DNA of 64,000 nucleotides, taken from positions 4,774,001 through 4,838,000 of the forward strand of contig NZ_CP121261.1 of assembly GCF_029637605.1 (NCBI RefSeq). The letters run 5' to 3'. Within the stretch, counting starts at the first letter, position 1. Each line of letters begins with the position of its first letter. Source of the DNA: Achromobacter spanius (GTDB lineage Bacteria; Pseudomonadota; Gammaproteobacteria; Burkholderiales; Burkholderiaceae_B). Below are positions 18,145-26,377 of the stretch, piece after piece. The notes below the pieces were generated by a model. That model saw only the letters and a program-made list of their open reading frames with translations, was not told the origin of the DNA and made no database searches. A program made the position numbers and the translations under genes.

Positions 18145-19659
18145 ATGAACGCCCAAGAATTCTTCAATGTGTTGACTCAGCATGCGGCAAGCACCTATCG
18201 GCCCGCGGTGATCGGGCCGCGCGCGTCGCTGTCCTATAGCGCGTTGTGCGCGCATGTGAAAGAGCGCATGGCGCTATACGAGCAGTTGTCGGCCGGCGTG
18301 TTGCTGACGCTTCAAGACAACGCGCCCTGGACCATCATCGATGATGTGGCGGCATTGATGACCGAAGTGGTCCACGTTCCGCTGCCGCCGCTTGCCACCG
18401 ACCGCATGGTGACCAGCGCGATGGAGCGCTGTGGCGTGGATACGGTGATCGCGCCCATCGCCATGACGGCCAGGCTTGTCAGGTTGGGGCTGCGGCCCTC
18501 GGTCACGCTGTCGGGCGGCGATGGCGTGTTTGTTCGGGACCTTGCAGCACCCGCGCGCCCGCTGCCGCCAGGCACAGCGAAGATTGTGTTCGATATCGAC
18601 GGCGAAGGCATGGGGCGGGGCATCTGCCTGAGCGAGCAAGCGTTGTTGTCGGCCGCGTCGTCGGCGGCGCAAGCCTTGGCTGATCGGGGAATCAAACGGC
18701 ATTTGATGACCCGCCCCTTGGCCACGCTGCAAGAATGCGTGATGGGTGCCTATGCCAGCTTGATCGCGGGCGCCACGTGCGTGGCCTTGCCGGGCAGCCA
18801 TTTTGCGCTGGACGCAATGGGCGTGGACCCGCTGGCCTTGCATGAAGAGCTTGAACACCACGGCGCGCAGAGCGTTCTGGCCACGCTGCAAACGCTGGTT
18901 GACTACGCCACCTTCCTGCAGGACCGTCGCGCCCGCGCGCCCGTCACATTGCGCTGTGCGCTGATCGACGGCCCGGCGGACGAGCTGGGTGTGCGCCGGC
19001 TGTTCGAAGCGACCGGGCTGCCTGTCGTGCCGACCTTCTCCCTGCCCGAAGCCGCTTCCGTCATCACGATGCGAACAGATGGCATCCGCCATGCCGGCTC
19101 GGCGGGAAAGGTGCTGCCGCACATGCGGATGCGCGTGTCCGCCAGAGGCGAACTCGAGGTCAAGGGCACGCTGTTCCTGGGCTACGTCGGCGACGCGCCC
19201 TATACGGGCGAATGGCTGGGCACGGGCCGGTATGGGGAGATCGACGCCGAAGGCTTCGTGTACCTGTTGGATCGCGCGGGCTCCGCCCTTGTCGCGACTT
19301 CTCGCGCAGGGCCCACGCAGGCAAGCGCCGAGCGCGCCTTGATGGACACCTTGCTTTTCATGCAGGCCGTCGTGTACCTGAAGCCGCGTGTGGGATGCTG
19401 CGCGGTGTTGTGGCCCATCGGCCAGAACTTGTCCGACGGTGAAATACAGGCCGCCATCGACCGGTGCAATGCGCGCTTGGACGCGCGCTCGAAGCTGGTG
19501 CGATGGACGCGCGCCAAAGCGCCGTTTTCATTCGTGGCGGGCTTGGCCACGTCGCGCGGCCGGCCCCGCCGTTCGATGATCTTGCGTCTGCATGATCATG
19601 AGTTCAATGAGGCGATCGCCGAAGACGCCCGCCACGATGCGCTGATCGCCGACGTGTGA
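18145..19659 (+). CDS. degenerate adenylate-forming (AMP-binding) family protein, probably catalytically altered
   Basis: This 504-residue protein has the overall fold pattern of acyl/aryl-CoA ligases but has lost hallmark residues. The P-loop normally reading TSGTTGxPKG is FDIDGEGMGRG (about residues 148-158). The YGxTE region is FSLPEA (about 298). The TGD motif is TGR (GTGRYGEIDAEG, about 359). The final PKTxSGKxxR, with the catalytic lysine, is ATSRGRPRRSM (about 467-477), without lysine. It may be a pseudo-enzyme that binds an acyl or aromatic ligand. ATG 18145 is preferred to the upstream frame opening at 18088. It is monocistronic, between terminators at 17979 and 19678, just upstream of the giant-adhesin cluster; any link is unproven. 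Confidence 0.65.
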   Translation: MNAQEFFNVLTQHAASTYRPAVIGPRASLSYSALCAHVKERMALYEQLSAGVLLTLQDNAPWTIIDDVAALMTEVVHVPLPPLATDRMVTSAMERCGVDTVIAPIAMTARLVRLGLRPSVTLSGGDGVFVRDLAAPARPLPPGTAKIVFDIDGEGMGRGICLSEQALLSAASSAAQALADRGIKRHLMTRPLATLQECVMGAYASLIAGATCVALPGSHFALDAMGVDPLALHEELEHHGAQSVLATLQTLVDYATFLQDRRARAPVTLRCALIDGPADELGVRRLFEATGLPVVPTFSLPEAASVITMRTDGIRHAGSAGKVLPHMRMRVSARGELEVKGTLFLGYVGDAPYTGEWLGTGRYGEIDAEGFVYLLDRAGSALVATSRAGPTQASAERALMDTLLFMQAVVYLKPRVGCCAVLWPIGQNLSDGEIQAAIDRCNARLDARSKLVRWTRAKAPFSFVAGLATSRGRPRRSMILRLHDHEFNEAIAEDARHDALIADV

Positions 19660-19677
19660 TGGGATGGCGGCGCAATA

Positions 19678-19710
19678 AAGGGCGCGCATCACTGCGCGCC
19701 CTTGTTTTAT
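19678..19710 (+). terminator. strong Rho-independent terminator upstream of the adhesin-export cluster
   Basis: AAGGGCGCGC (19678-19687) pairs perfectly with GCGCGCCCTT (19694-19703) around ATCACT, followed by GTTTTAT. It ends the degenerate AMP-binding gene and marks the left border of the export cluster. Confidence 0.85.
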
Positions 19711-20021
19711 CCCCGACGTAATTGCCGAATCATCGCAAGACTGTTGCGTTGGCGGACCCGGCATGTCCGCATTTATATGACAAGAAAAATACTCGCAAAC
19801 TTCAGACCACATTGCGCGAGAGACAAATTTGCCGAACTCCCGCAAAGCTATGTCCATTATTTACCGTTCTTAACTATTGCCCCCGTAACCGGATGCTGCG
19901 TGCGCTCGTATTTACAGCTATGGGCCGCTCGTCTGCATTCTCCGGGTCGATTCCATACGAGTTTTTCTTAGGCGGATTCTGTCAGGGGCGCACGCAGTCG
20001 TGCGCGACAAGGGTAAAGAAC
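19711..20021. other. 311-bp leader/promoter region of the adhesin-export cluster
   Basis: No convincing gene is present; open frames here lack ribosome-binding sites and family resemblance. The segment 19770-19880 is visibly more AT-rich than its surroundings (for example ATTTATATGACAAG near 19771), as expected of a promoter region. The transcription start must lie here, because a strong terminator precedes it and the TolC-like gene starts at 20022. I could not assign a specific regulator site. Confidence 0.4.
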
Positions 20022-21623
20022 ATGAGCTCCATCGTAAGCCTCGGCATCGGCGCTACACGCCAGCCCAGCATAGAAAACAAAGCCAGGATATGCACCGCTG
20101 CCGCTTCCTTGGCGGTGGTATTGCTTGCCGGTTGCTCGGTGCAGCCCAAGCAATTCGAAGCGGCCGAAAACCGCGATCGCGCCATGGATCTGATTGCGCG
20201 ATCCACCGCCAACCAAGAACCCATCCTGGGCCCGGTGGACCTGTACGAAGCCATGGCGCGCGCCATCAAATACAACCTGGATGTGCGCGTTGAAATGATG
20301 GGCGTTGCCTTGGCCCAGCGCGAGCTGGATTTGAAGCACTACGACATGCTGCCGAAGTTTGTCGCGTCGCTGGATTACTCCGGCCGCGATAACTATTCGG
20401 GCGGCGCCAGCCAGTCATTGCTGACGGGCCAGACCTCGCTGGAACCTTCCACGTCGTCCGAAAAGAATGTGCTGCAAAGCAATCTGCAACTGAGCTGGGA
20501 CGTCCTGGATTTTGGCCTGTCGTATGTGCGCGCCAAACAAGCGGCCGATCGGGTCAACATGGCCGACGAGCGCAAGCGCAAGGTCATGAACCGCTTGATT
20601 GAAGACGTGCGTACCGCCTACTGGCGCGCCGTCAGCGCGGAACGTTTGCTGGGCAAGATCCGTGAACTGGAAACAGCCACGCAGACGGCGCTGGACCTGG
20701 CCGCCGAGCAAGACCGCCTGGGCCTGACCGCGCCGCTTGCGCCCTTGAGCTATCAGCGCGAAATGCTGGGCATCCGGCGCGACGTGCAGGCGCTGGGACG
20801 CGAGCTGGGCGTGGCCAAGCAGCAGTTGGCCGCCTTGATGAATCTGCCGCCCAATACCCAATACACCATCGCAATGCCGCCGCCCATGGAAAGTAACCGG
20901 CCGCTGGTGCTGCCCGGCATTGCCGATGACTCGGCGGCCTGGCTGCAAGTGGCGATCGAGAACCGGCCCGAGCTGCGCGAAGTGGCGTATCAGCTGCGCG
21001 CGAACGAACAGGAAAACACTGCTGCCTTGTTGCGCTCGCTGCCCAGCCTGAAGCTCTTTGGTGGCGTGAACGCCAGCACCAACGACCTGCTCTACAACAG
21101 CAACTGGATCGGTTGGGGTGCGGTGGCAAGCTGGAACCTGCTGAACATCTTCCGCCTGCCTGCCGAGAAGGCGCAGATCAAGGCGGAAGGAGACCTGCTG
21201 GATCAGCGGCAGTTGGCGCTGACCACGGCGGTGGCGACGCAGGTGGAAGTCAGCCGCGCGCGCTACGCGCTGCGCCAGGAGGAGCTGGATACGGCGCGAC
21301 GCTTCTACGACGTGCAGGCGCGCATCGAAGGGCAGATCGATTCGGGCTTCAAGGCGGAAAAGCTCAGCCGCCAAACCTTGATCCGGGAACAGATGAACAC
21401 CTTGGTGGCGCGGGTGCGTTATGACCTGGCGCTGGCGGACCTCCAAAACGCCTACGCCAACGTCTTCGCCTCGCTTGGCATCGACCCCGTTGACACCACC
21501 ATGAGCACGTCTGACGCCGTGCCGACGCTGGCGGGAAAGCTGCGCGGCATGTGGACGGCGCGTGACACCTTCGCCAGCAACGAGCAGGACGCGCGCGTGG
21601 CCGTGGTCGCGCCGACACGCTAA
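20022..21623 (+). CDS. TolC-family outer-membrane efflux/secretion lipoprotein
   Basis: A 533-residue outer-membrane factor of the TolC/OEP family. A lipoprotein signal ends in LLAGC, so the mature protein begins near Cys39, as in OprM/CusC-type channels. Two OEP repeats of long helices follow (for example AMARAIKYNLDVRVEMMGVALAQRELDLK and VEVSRARYALRQEELDTARRFYD). A duct through the outer membrane and periplasm is expected. Although the frame opens at 19722, ATG 20022 has an AAGGGTAAAGAA site and gives the lipoprotein signal directly. It is the first gene of the five-gene cluster ending in the giant adhesin, so it is the likely exit channel for that protein. Confidence 0.88.
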   Translation: MSSIVSLGIGATRQPSIENKARICTAAASLAVVLLAGCSVQPKQFEAAENRDRAMDLIARSTANQEPILGPVDLYEAMARAIKYNLDVRVEMMGVALAQRELDLKHYDMLPKFVASLDYSGRDNYSGGASQSLLTGQTSLEPSTSSEKNVLQSNLQLSWDVLDFGLSYVRAKQAADRVNMADERKRKVMNRLIEDVRTAYWRAVSAERLLGKIRELETATQTALDLAAEQDRLGLTAPLAPLSYQREMLGIRRDVQALGRELGVAKQQLAALMNLPPNTQYTIAMPPPMESNRPLVLPGIADDSAAWLQVAIENRPELREVAYQLRANEQENTAALLRSLPSLKLFGGVNASTNDLLYNSNWIGWGAVASWNLLNIFRLPAEKAQIKAEGDLLDQRQLALTTAVATQVEVSRARYALRQEELDTARRFYDVQARIEGQIDSGFKAEKLSRQTLIREQMNTLVARVRYDLALADLQNAYANVFASLGIDPVDTTMSTSDAVPTLAGKLRGMWTARDTFASNEQDARVAVVAPTR

Positions 21624-21646
21624 CCCCCCCTTTCGCGGGAACCATC

Positions 21647-22621
21647 ATGAACAAGCAAAGAAGTAGCGCGCCCAAGGCGGGTTGGCCCCGTCGCGTCTGG
21701 CTCACCCCCTTGCTGCTGGCCTGCGCCACGGCCTGGGGCTCCCAACCGCCCGCTGACGGAGGCTCCGCGCGCGGTGTGCTGCGCGCCACGGCCGAGGCCA
21801 CGCTGTCGTCATCGGTCTCTGAAAAGATCCTGAGCATGCCGCTGCGTGAAGGCGAGCGGTTCAAGCAGGGCGACGTGCTGGTCAGTTTCGATTGCCGTCG
21901 GCTTGAAGCTGAACTGCGCGCCGCGCGTGCCGGCGCTGCCGTCGAAGCGCGCAATGCGAAGGTGCAAGCTGAACTGCTGCGCATGGCGGCCACTGGCCGC
22001 GCCGACGCCGACATTGCGCGCTTCAAGCACCAGGAGCGGCAGGCGCAAGCCGAAGTGATCCAGCAACGCATGGTCGACTGCAAGGTCGTGGCGCCGTATG
22101 CGGGCAGCGTGGTGGAAACGCTGGCGCGGCTGGACGAAACGCCACCGGCCAACGAAAAGCTGATCTCCATCGTGAGCGATGGCCCAATGGAATTGCACAT
22201 GGTCGTGCCGTCCAAGTGGCTGGCGTGGTTGAAGGAGGGATCCGACCTGGACTTCATCGTCGATGAAACCGGTGATGTGCTGCCGGCCAAGGTGACGCGC
22301 GTGTCCGCGGCGGTGGATGCGGTCAGCCAGACGATCAAGGTGGTGGCGCTGGTGGAGCAGGCCCCCGTGGGCGTGCTGCCAGGCATGAGCGGACGCGCAA
22401 CCCTGGAAGGCGCCGCCGCCGCGCCCGGCACCCCCATGGCATCGACGCCGGGGCCGGCGCCAGCCGGCAAGCTGCCCGTGCAGGCCGTCTATCACGTGCC
22501 CGCGGGTAGCGAAGGCCAGCCGCCCGCGGTCATGCCGATACCGTCGGTGCCAACCCATGCCACGCCCGTCGGGTCGTCGCGCGTGGGCACGCCGGGTTCC
22601 AGCACTAACGGTGTCCGGTAA
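21647..22621 (+). CDS. HlyD/RND-type periplasmic adaptor protein (short)
   Basis: A 324-residue periplasmic adaptor with a signal sequence or membrane anchor at residues 13-31. A split biotinyl-lipoyl-like domain (KILSMPLREGERFKQGDVLVSF and VAPYAGSVVETLA) flanks a short coiled coil rich in Ala/Glu/Arg (about 85-140), followed by a beta-barrel (ELHMVVPSKWLAWL). After about residue 250 the tail is low-complexity, rich in Pro, Ala, Gly and Ser, which is odd for the family. The coiled coil is short compared with HlyD, suggesting an RND-like hexameric adaptor. It lies 23 bp after the TolC-like gene and 12 bp before the next adaptor gene. Confidence 0.82.
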   Translation: MNKQRSSAPKAGWPRRVWLTPLLLACATAWGSQPPADGGSARGVLRATAEATLSSSVSEKILSMPLREGERFKQGDVLVSFDCRRLEAELRAARAGAAVEARNAKVQAELLRMAATGRADADIARFKHQERQAQAEVIQQRMVDCKVVAPYAGSVVETLARLDETPPANEKLISIVSDGPMELHMVVPSKWLAWLKEGSDLDFIVDETGDVLPAKVTRVSAAVDAVSQTIKVVALVEQAPVGVLPGMSGRATLEGAAAAPGTPMASTPGPAPAGKLPVQAVYHVPAGSEGQPPAVMPIPSVPTHATPVGSSRVGTPGSSTNGVR

Positions 22622-22633
22622 GGAGCGACAGCC

Positions 22634-24115
22634 ATGGCCCTGCATGTGGCGAGTTCCCGTAGTGGGCCGGCTGAATCCGTGGCTGGCGGCGAAGCCGCGC
22701 GGCCTCGACCCGCCGCGAATGCGCCGTCGGTGTCGCAGGCCGATCCGCAAAACAGCACGGGTGCGCAACTGATACGCCTGGAAGGCGAGCTGCGCCGCTG
22801 CACGTCGCGCGATGCCTTGTGGCAGCACTTGGCCAATGAGCCCATTGCGTTGTTGCCCTTTGGACAGGCGCTGGTGTTCGAAGGCGTGCCGGGAGGCCGC
22901 TGGCGCGTGGCCGCCATATCGGGCCTGGCAAGCGTGAACCGCGATGCGCCGCTGGTGCGCTGGTACGAGAACATGGTGTCGGCCCTGTGCCGGCAGAAAG
23001 GGAATGCGGCCGCTGCGTCCGCTGCTCCCGATGCGACCGATCCAAGGGCCGTCCGTACTTTCGATGTACACGCCTACGCCGATCCCTCCGACCCCTGCTC
23101 GGCCGACGCGGTCTTGACCTCGCTCTTGTGGGTGCCGTTGGCCGACGTGGGGCAGGCCCCACACGCGGGCTGGCTGCTGGCGCGCGATCAACCCTGGGAC
23201 TCTGCGCACCAGCGTCTGGCTGCGCGCCTGGGCGGGGCCTATGCCCATGGTCTGTCCGCCATCGCCGGCCGCGCCAGGCCCCCCGCCGGCTTGCGCCGTC
23301 ATCGTCCCAAGCTGTATGTGTTGTTGGCGGCCGTGGCGGCGGCGCTGGCGTTTGTTCACGTGCCGCTGACGACGCTGGCGCCGGTGGAAGTCACGCCGCA
23401 AGACCCTTTCGTGGTGACGGCGGCGCTGCCCGCCGTGGTGGAACGCATTCTGGTGGCGCCGGGCGCGACCGTCGCCGCCGGCACGCCGCTGGTGCAATTG
23501 GTGGACACCCAACTGCGCAGCGATTACGAAGTGGCCATTCAGAAGGTGGAAGTGGCCCGCGCCAAGGTGCTGCGCTTGCAACAGGCGGCGGTGTCCGACA
23601 CGACCGCCAAGCGTGAACTGGCCGTGGCCATGAGCGAAGAATCCGTCGCCACGGCGGAACGCGACTACGCACGCGCCATGCTGGCCAAGGCCTTGCTGCG
23701 CGCACCGCAGGATGGCGTTGCCCTGTATGGCGACCCGCGCGACTGGCTGGGCCGCCCGGTGGCGGTGGGCGAAGCCATCATGCGCGTGGCCGACCCTAAT
23801 CGTGTGCAGTATCAATTGAAGGTACCCGTGGCGGACTCCGTCAATTTGCAGGAGGGCGCCTCCGTGCGCGTGTTCCTGGATGCCGCGCCGCTGGACCCGC
23901 TGGACGCGAAGATCGTGCGGGTGGCGTATCGCGCGGAATCCGACGCCGCGGGCGTGGCCAGCTACACCGTGCTGGCACGGCTTAACGACCCCACCGCCGC
24001 GCCCGAACGCCTGGGCCTGCGCGGCACGGCGCGTGTCTATGGCGAGCCGGTGTCCTTGTTCTACTACTTGATGCGGCGGCCCATCACGGCGTTGCGCCAA
24101 TGGACCGGAGTTTGA
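22634..24115 (+). CDS. HlyD-family adaptor with GAF-like N-terminal domain
   Basis: A 493-residue protein with an unusual order: a Pro/Ala-rich head (1-45), a GAF-like cytoplasmic domain (about 50-215), one transmembrane helix (about 226-245, KLYVLLAAVAAALAFVHV) and a periplasmic HlyD-like part. The last has a lipoyl-like half (VVERILVAPGATVAAGTPLVQL), a coiled coil (about 295-350), the second half (LLRAPQDGVALYG) and a beta-barrel. The cytoplasmic domain could sense a ligand or contact the substrate protein. GAF assignment is by pattern and moderate. It lies between the short adaptor and the M50 fusion protein. Confidence 0.78.
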   Translation: MALHVASSRSGPAESVAGGEAARPRPAANAPSVSQADPQNSTGAQLIRLEGELRRCTSRDALWQHLANEPIALLPFGQALVFEGVPGGRWRVAAISGLASVNRDAPLVRWYENMVSALCRQKGNAAAASAAPDATDPRAVRTFDVHAYADPSDPCSADAVLTSLLWVPLADVGQAPHAGWLLARDQPWDSAHQRLAARLGGAYAHGLSAIAGRARPPAGLRRHRPKLYVLLAAVAAALAFVHVPLTTLAPVEVTPQDPFVVTAALPAVVERILVAPGATVAAGTPLVQLVDTQLRSDYEVAIQKVEVARAKVLRLQQAAVSDTTAKRELAVAMSEESVATAERDYARAMLAKALLRAPQDGVALYGDPRDWLGRPVAVGEAIMRVADPNRVQYQLKVPVADSVNLQEGASVRVFLDAAPLDPLDAKIVRVAYRAESDAAGVASYTVLARLNDPTAAPERLGLRGTARVYGEPVSLFYYLMRRPITALRQWTGV

Positions 24116-24119
24116 CGCC

Positions 24120-26276
24120 ATGGATGCCACCGCACTGCGCATCGACGACCCCGAAGCCAACCCGGACGCGCGCAAGCTGCCGCCGCTGCGTCAGGACCTG
24201 CGCCTGATCGCCGACCAGGGCGGCACGCGCGCGGGCGAGTGGGGCGGCAACTGGCGTATCCACGACCCCGCCGCGCATCGCTTCTTCGCTATCGACCAGG
24301 ACACCGTCGGCATGCTGGCCCAATGGCATCAGGGCACGGTCGGCGCGCTGCGCTCGGCGGTGGCGAGCAGTACGGGCCGCACACCCGACGACCAGAAGAT
24401 CCTGGGCCTGATCGAGTTCCTGCAGCGCCATGAACTGCTGGCGCCGGCAGCGGGCGAAACCTATGCGCGCGTACGCCAGCAGCGCAGCGCGCAACAGCGC
24501 TCGCTAAGCGCCCGACTGCTGCACGGCTATCTGTTCTTCAAGGTGCCGCTGGCGCGCCCCGACGCCTTTCTGCGCCGCACGCTGCCGTGGGTAACGGTGT
24601 TCTTCTCGCGCACCTTCTGGGCCCTGGCAGCGTTGCTGGGCGTGTTGAGCCTGTATCTGGTTTCACGCCAATGGGACACCTTCCTGAGCACCTTCCCCGA
24701 CATGATCTCGGCCACGGGCCTGATCGCCTTCGGCCTCAGCCTGGCCCTGGTGAAAACCTTGCACGAACTGGGCCACGGCTATACCGCCGTGCGGCTGGGG
24801 TCGCGGGTGACGACGATGGGCGTGGCCTTCGTGGTGATGACACCCATCCTCTACACCGACACGACCGACGCCTGGCGCTTGCCCCGCCGCCAGCGCGTCC
24901 TGATCGACAGCGCCGGCATGGCGGTGGAACTGCTGGTGGCGGTGCTGGCGACGCTGGCCTGGGTGTTCCTGCCCGACGGCGCCTGGCGCAACGTGGCCTT
25001 CGCGCTGGCCACCACCAGCTGGGTGCTGAGCCTGGCGGTCAACCTCAACCCGCTGATGCGCTTTGACGGCTACTACCTCTTCAGCGACCTGATCGGCATT
25101 CCCAGCCTGCAAGACCGATCGTTTGCGATGGCGCGCTGGTGGATGCGCGAACGGCTCTTCGGCTACGGAGACGAGCAGCCCGAACCCACCTACGGCTCGA
25201 CGCGCACGCTGTTCATCGTCTTTGCCTACGCCACCTGGATCTATCGCTTCTTCCTGTTCCTGGCCATCGCCCTGCTGATCTATCACTACTTTTTCAAGAT
25301 CCTGGGCATTTTCCTGTTCGTGGTGGAGATCGGCTGGTTCATCGCGCTGCCGATCTGGCGCGAAATGAAAGTGTGGGTGCGTCGCCGCCACGAAGTGGGG
25401 CGGCAGGCGTTCGTGACGATGATGGTCGTGGCGATACTCGCGGCCGTGTTGCTGGTGCCCTTGCCCTACACCGTGCGCATCCCCGCCGTGCTGACCGCAA
25501 CGGAGCAGGCGCCGGCGTTTGCGCCGCGCCCCGCGCGCCTGGAAGCCGTGCGCGTGCGCCAGGGCGAGACCGTGCGTGCCGGACAGATCCTGATGGCGTT
25601 GAGCGCGTCAGAGGTCGAACAACAGTTGGACGCCGCGCGCGAGCGTGAACGGCTGCTGAACGAACGGCTGGACCGTCGCAGCGCCGACCGCAAGGATCTG
25701 TCCGAGTCCCTCACGCTGACGCGCGAAGTCCAGTTGGAGCGCGACCGCATTGCGGGGTTGGAACGCGAGCGTGCCCGCCTGGCGGTGCGCGCGCCCATCG
25801 ACGGCGTGGTGGTCGAGCTGGCGCTGGAACTGTCGCCCGGACGCTGGGTGGACGAGAAGACCCGCCTGGCCCTGATTGCCGCGCCCGACAGCCTGGAGGC
25901 GCGCGGCTATATCAATGCGGACGACCTGCATCGCATCCGCGAGGGCGACGCGGGAGAGTTCGTGGACGAGCAGCGCCTGATGCCCGCGCGCGCCATCCAG
26001 GTGTCGCGCGTGGGCGCGGCAGCCAACGACACATTGGACAACTGGGTGCTGACGTCCGCGCATGGCGGCGACGTGCCGGCGCGCCAGTTCGAAGGCCGGC
26101 TACGTGCTGAACACGCCGTGTTCGAAGTGGCCGGCGACGTAACCGACTTGTCGCGCCACGCCCTGCCCTTGACCGAACTGCGCGGCGAAATGCAGATACG
26201 TGGTGAACCGATCAGCTTGGCCAGCCGCCTGGTGCGGCGTGTAGCAAGCGTGCTGTTGCGCGAGGCCGGCGCATGA
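24120..26276 (+). CDS. PqqD-like / M50 zinc metallopeptidase / HlyD fusion membrane protein
   Basis: A 718-residue inner-membrane protein in three parts. Residues about 40-110 look PqqD-like (WRIHDPAAHRFFAI ... ILGLIEFLQRHELL), a winged-helix fold that binds leader peptides in RiPP systems. Residues about 150-450 are a multi-pass M50 (site-2 protease-like) domain with the zinc motif HELGH at 215-219 and the second motif NLNPLMRFDGYY at 308-319 carrying the third-ligand Asp. Residues about 450-718 are a HlyD-like periplasmic part with lipoyl halves around a Glu/Arg-rich coiled coil. No ABC ATPase is in the cluster, so this may be its inner-membrane component, processing or gating the giant protein. 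The stop overlaps a 34-codon ORF (ATGA). Confidence 0.85.
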   Translation: MDATALRIDDPEANPDARKLPPLRQDLRLIADQGGTRAGEWGGNWRIHDPAAHRFFAIDQDTVGMLAQWHQGTVGALRSAVASSTGRTPDDQKILGLIEFLQRHELLAPAAGETYARVRQQRSAQQRSLSARLLHGYLFFKVPLARPDAFLRRTLPWVTVFFSRTFWALAALLGVLSLYLVSRQWDTFLSTFPDMISATGLIAFGLSLALVKTLHELGHGYTAVRLGSRVTTMGVAFVVMTPILYTDTTDAWRLPRRQRVLIDSAGMAVELLVAVLATLAWVFLPDGAWRNVAFALATTSWVLSLAVNLNPLMRFDGYYLFSDLIGIPSLQDRSFAMARWWMRERLFGYGDEQPEPTYGSTRTLFIVFAYATWIYRFFLFLAIALLIYHYFFKILGIFLFVVEIGWFIALPIWREMKVWVRRRHEVGRQAFVTMMVVAILAAVLLVPLPYTVRIPAVLTATEQAPAFAPRPARLEAVRVRQGETVRAGQILMALSASEVEQQLDAARERERLLNERLDRRSADRKDLSESLTLTREVQLERDRIAGLERERARLAVRAPIDGVVVELALELSPGRWVDEKTRLALIAAPDSLEARGYINADDLHRIREGDAGEFVDEQRLMPARAIQVSRVGAAANDTLDNWVLTSAHGGDVPARQFEGRLRAEHAVFEVAGDVTDLSRHALPLTELRGEMQIRGEPISLASRLVRRVASVLLREAGA

Positions 26277-26377
26277 GCACGAAGAAACATGAACGGCGCG
26301 CCGATGGCGTGTTGCATGAGTGTGGGGGCGTTGCCACCGGCAGCGTCCAAGCGATCTCTGTGAGAGGTGTGCAGTGA
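26273..26377 (+). CDS. 34-codon bridging ORF between the M50 fusion gene and the giant adhesin
   Basis: ATG 26273 overlaps the M50 stop (ATGA), has GAGG 7 bases upstream, and the frame runs 34 codons to a TGA that overlaps the GTG start of the giant gene (GTGA, 26374-26377). The peptide begins MSTKKHERRADGVLHECGG and is basic and hydrophilic. The exact double overlap suggests translational coupling through the gap rather than chance. Whether the peptide itself has a function is unknown. Confidence 0.5.
   Translation: MSTKKHERRADGVLHECGGVATGSVQAISVRGVQ

Noticed and set aside
18145..19659. Part of a non-ribosomal peptide synthetase.
   Set aside because: It stands alone, has no carrier or condensation domain, and its adenylation motifs are degraded.
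19722..20021. 100-codon N-terminal extension of the TolC-like protein and an 89-codon ORF at 19702-19971.
   Set aside because: The extension has no domain resemblance and would bury the lipoprotein signal; ATG 20022 has a good ribosome-binding site. The 89-codon ORF looks random.
26320..26373. Upstream GTG start for the giant protein.
   Set aside because: It adds 18 residues with three cysteines, lacks a good ribosome-binding site, and ignores the GAGAGG-GTG at 26374 that overlaps the bridging ORF.
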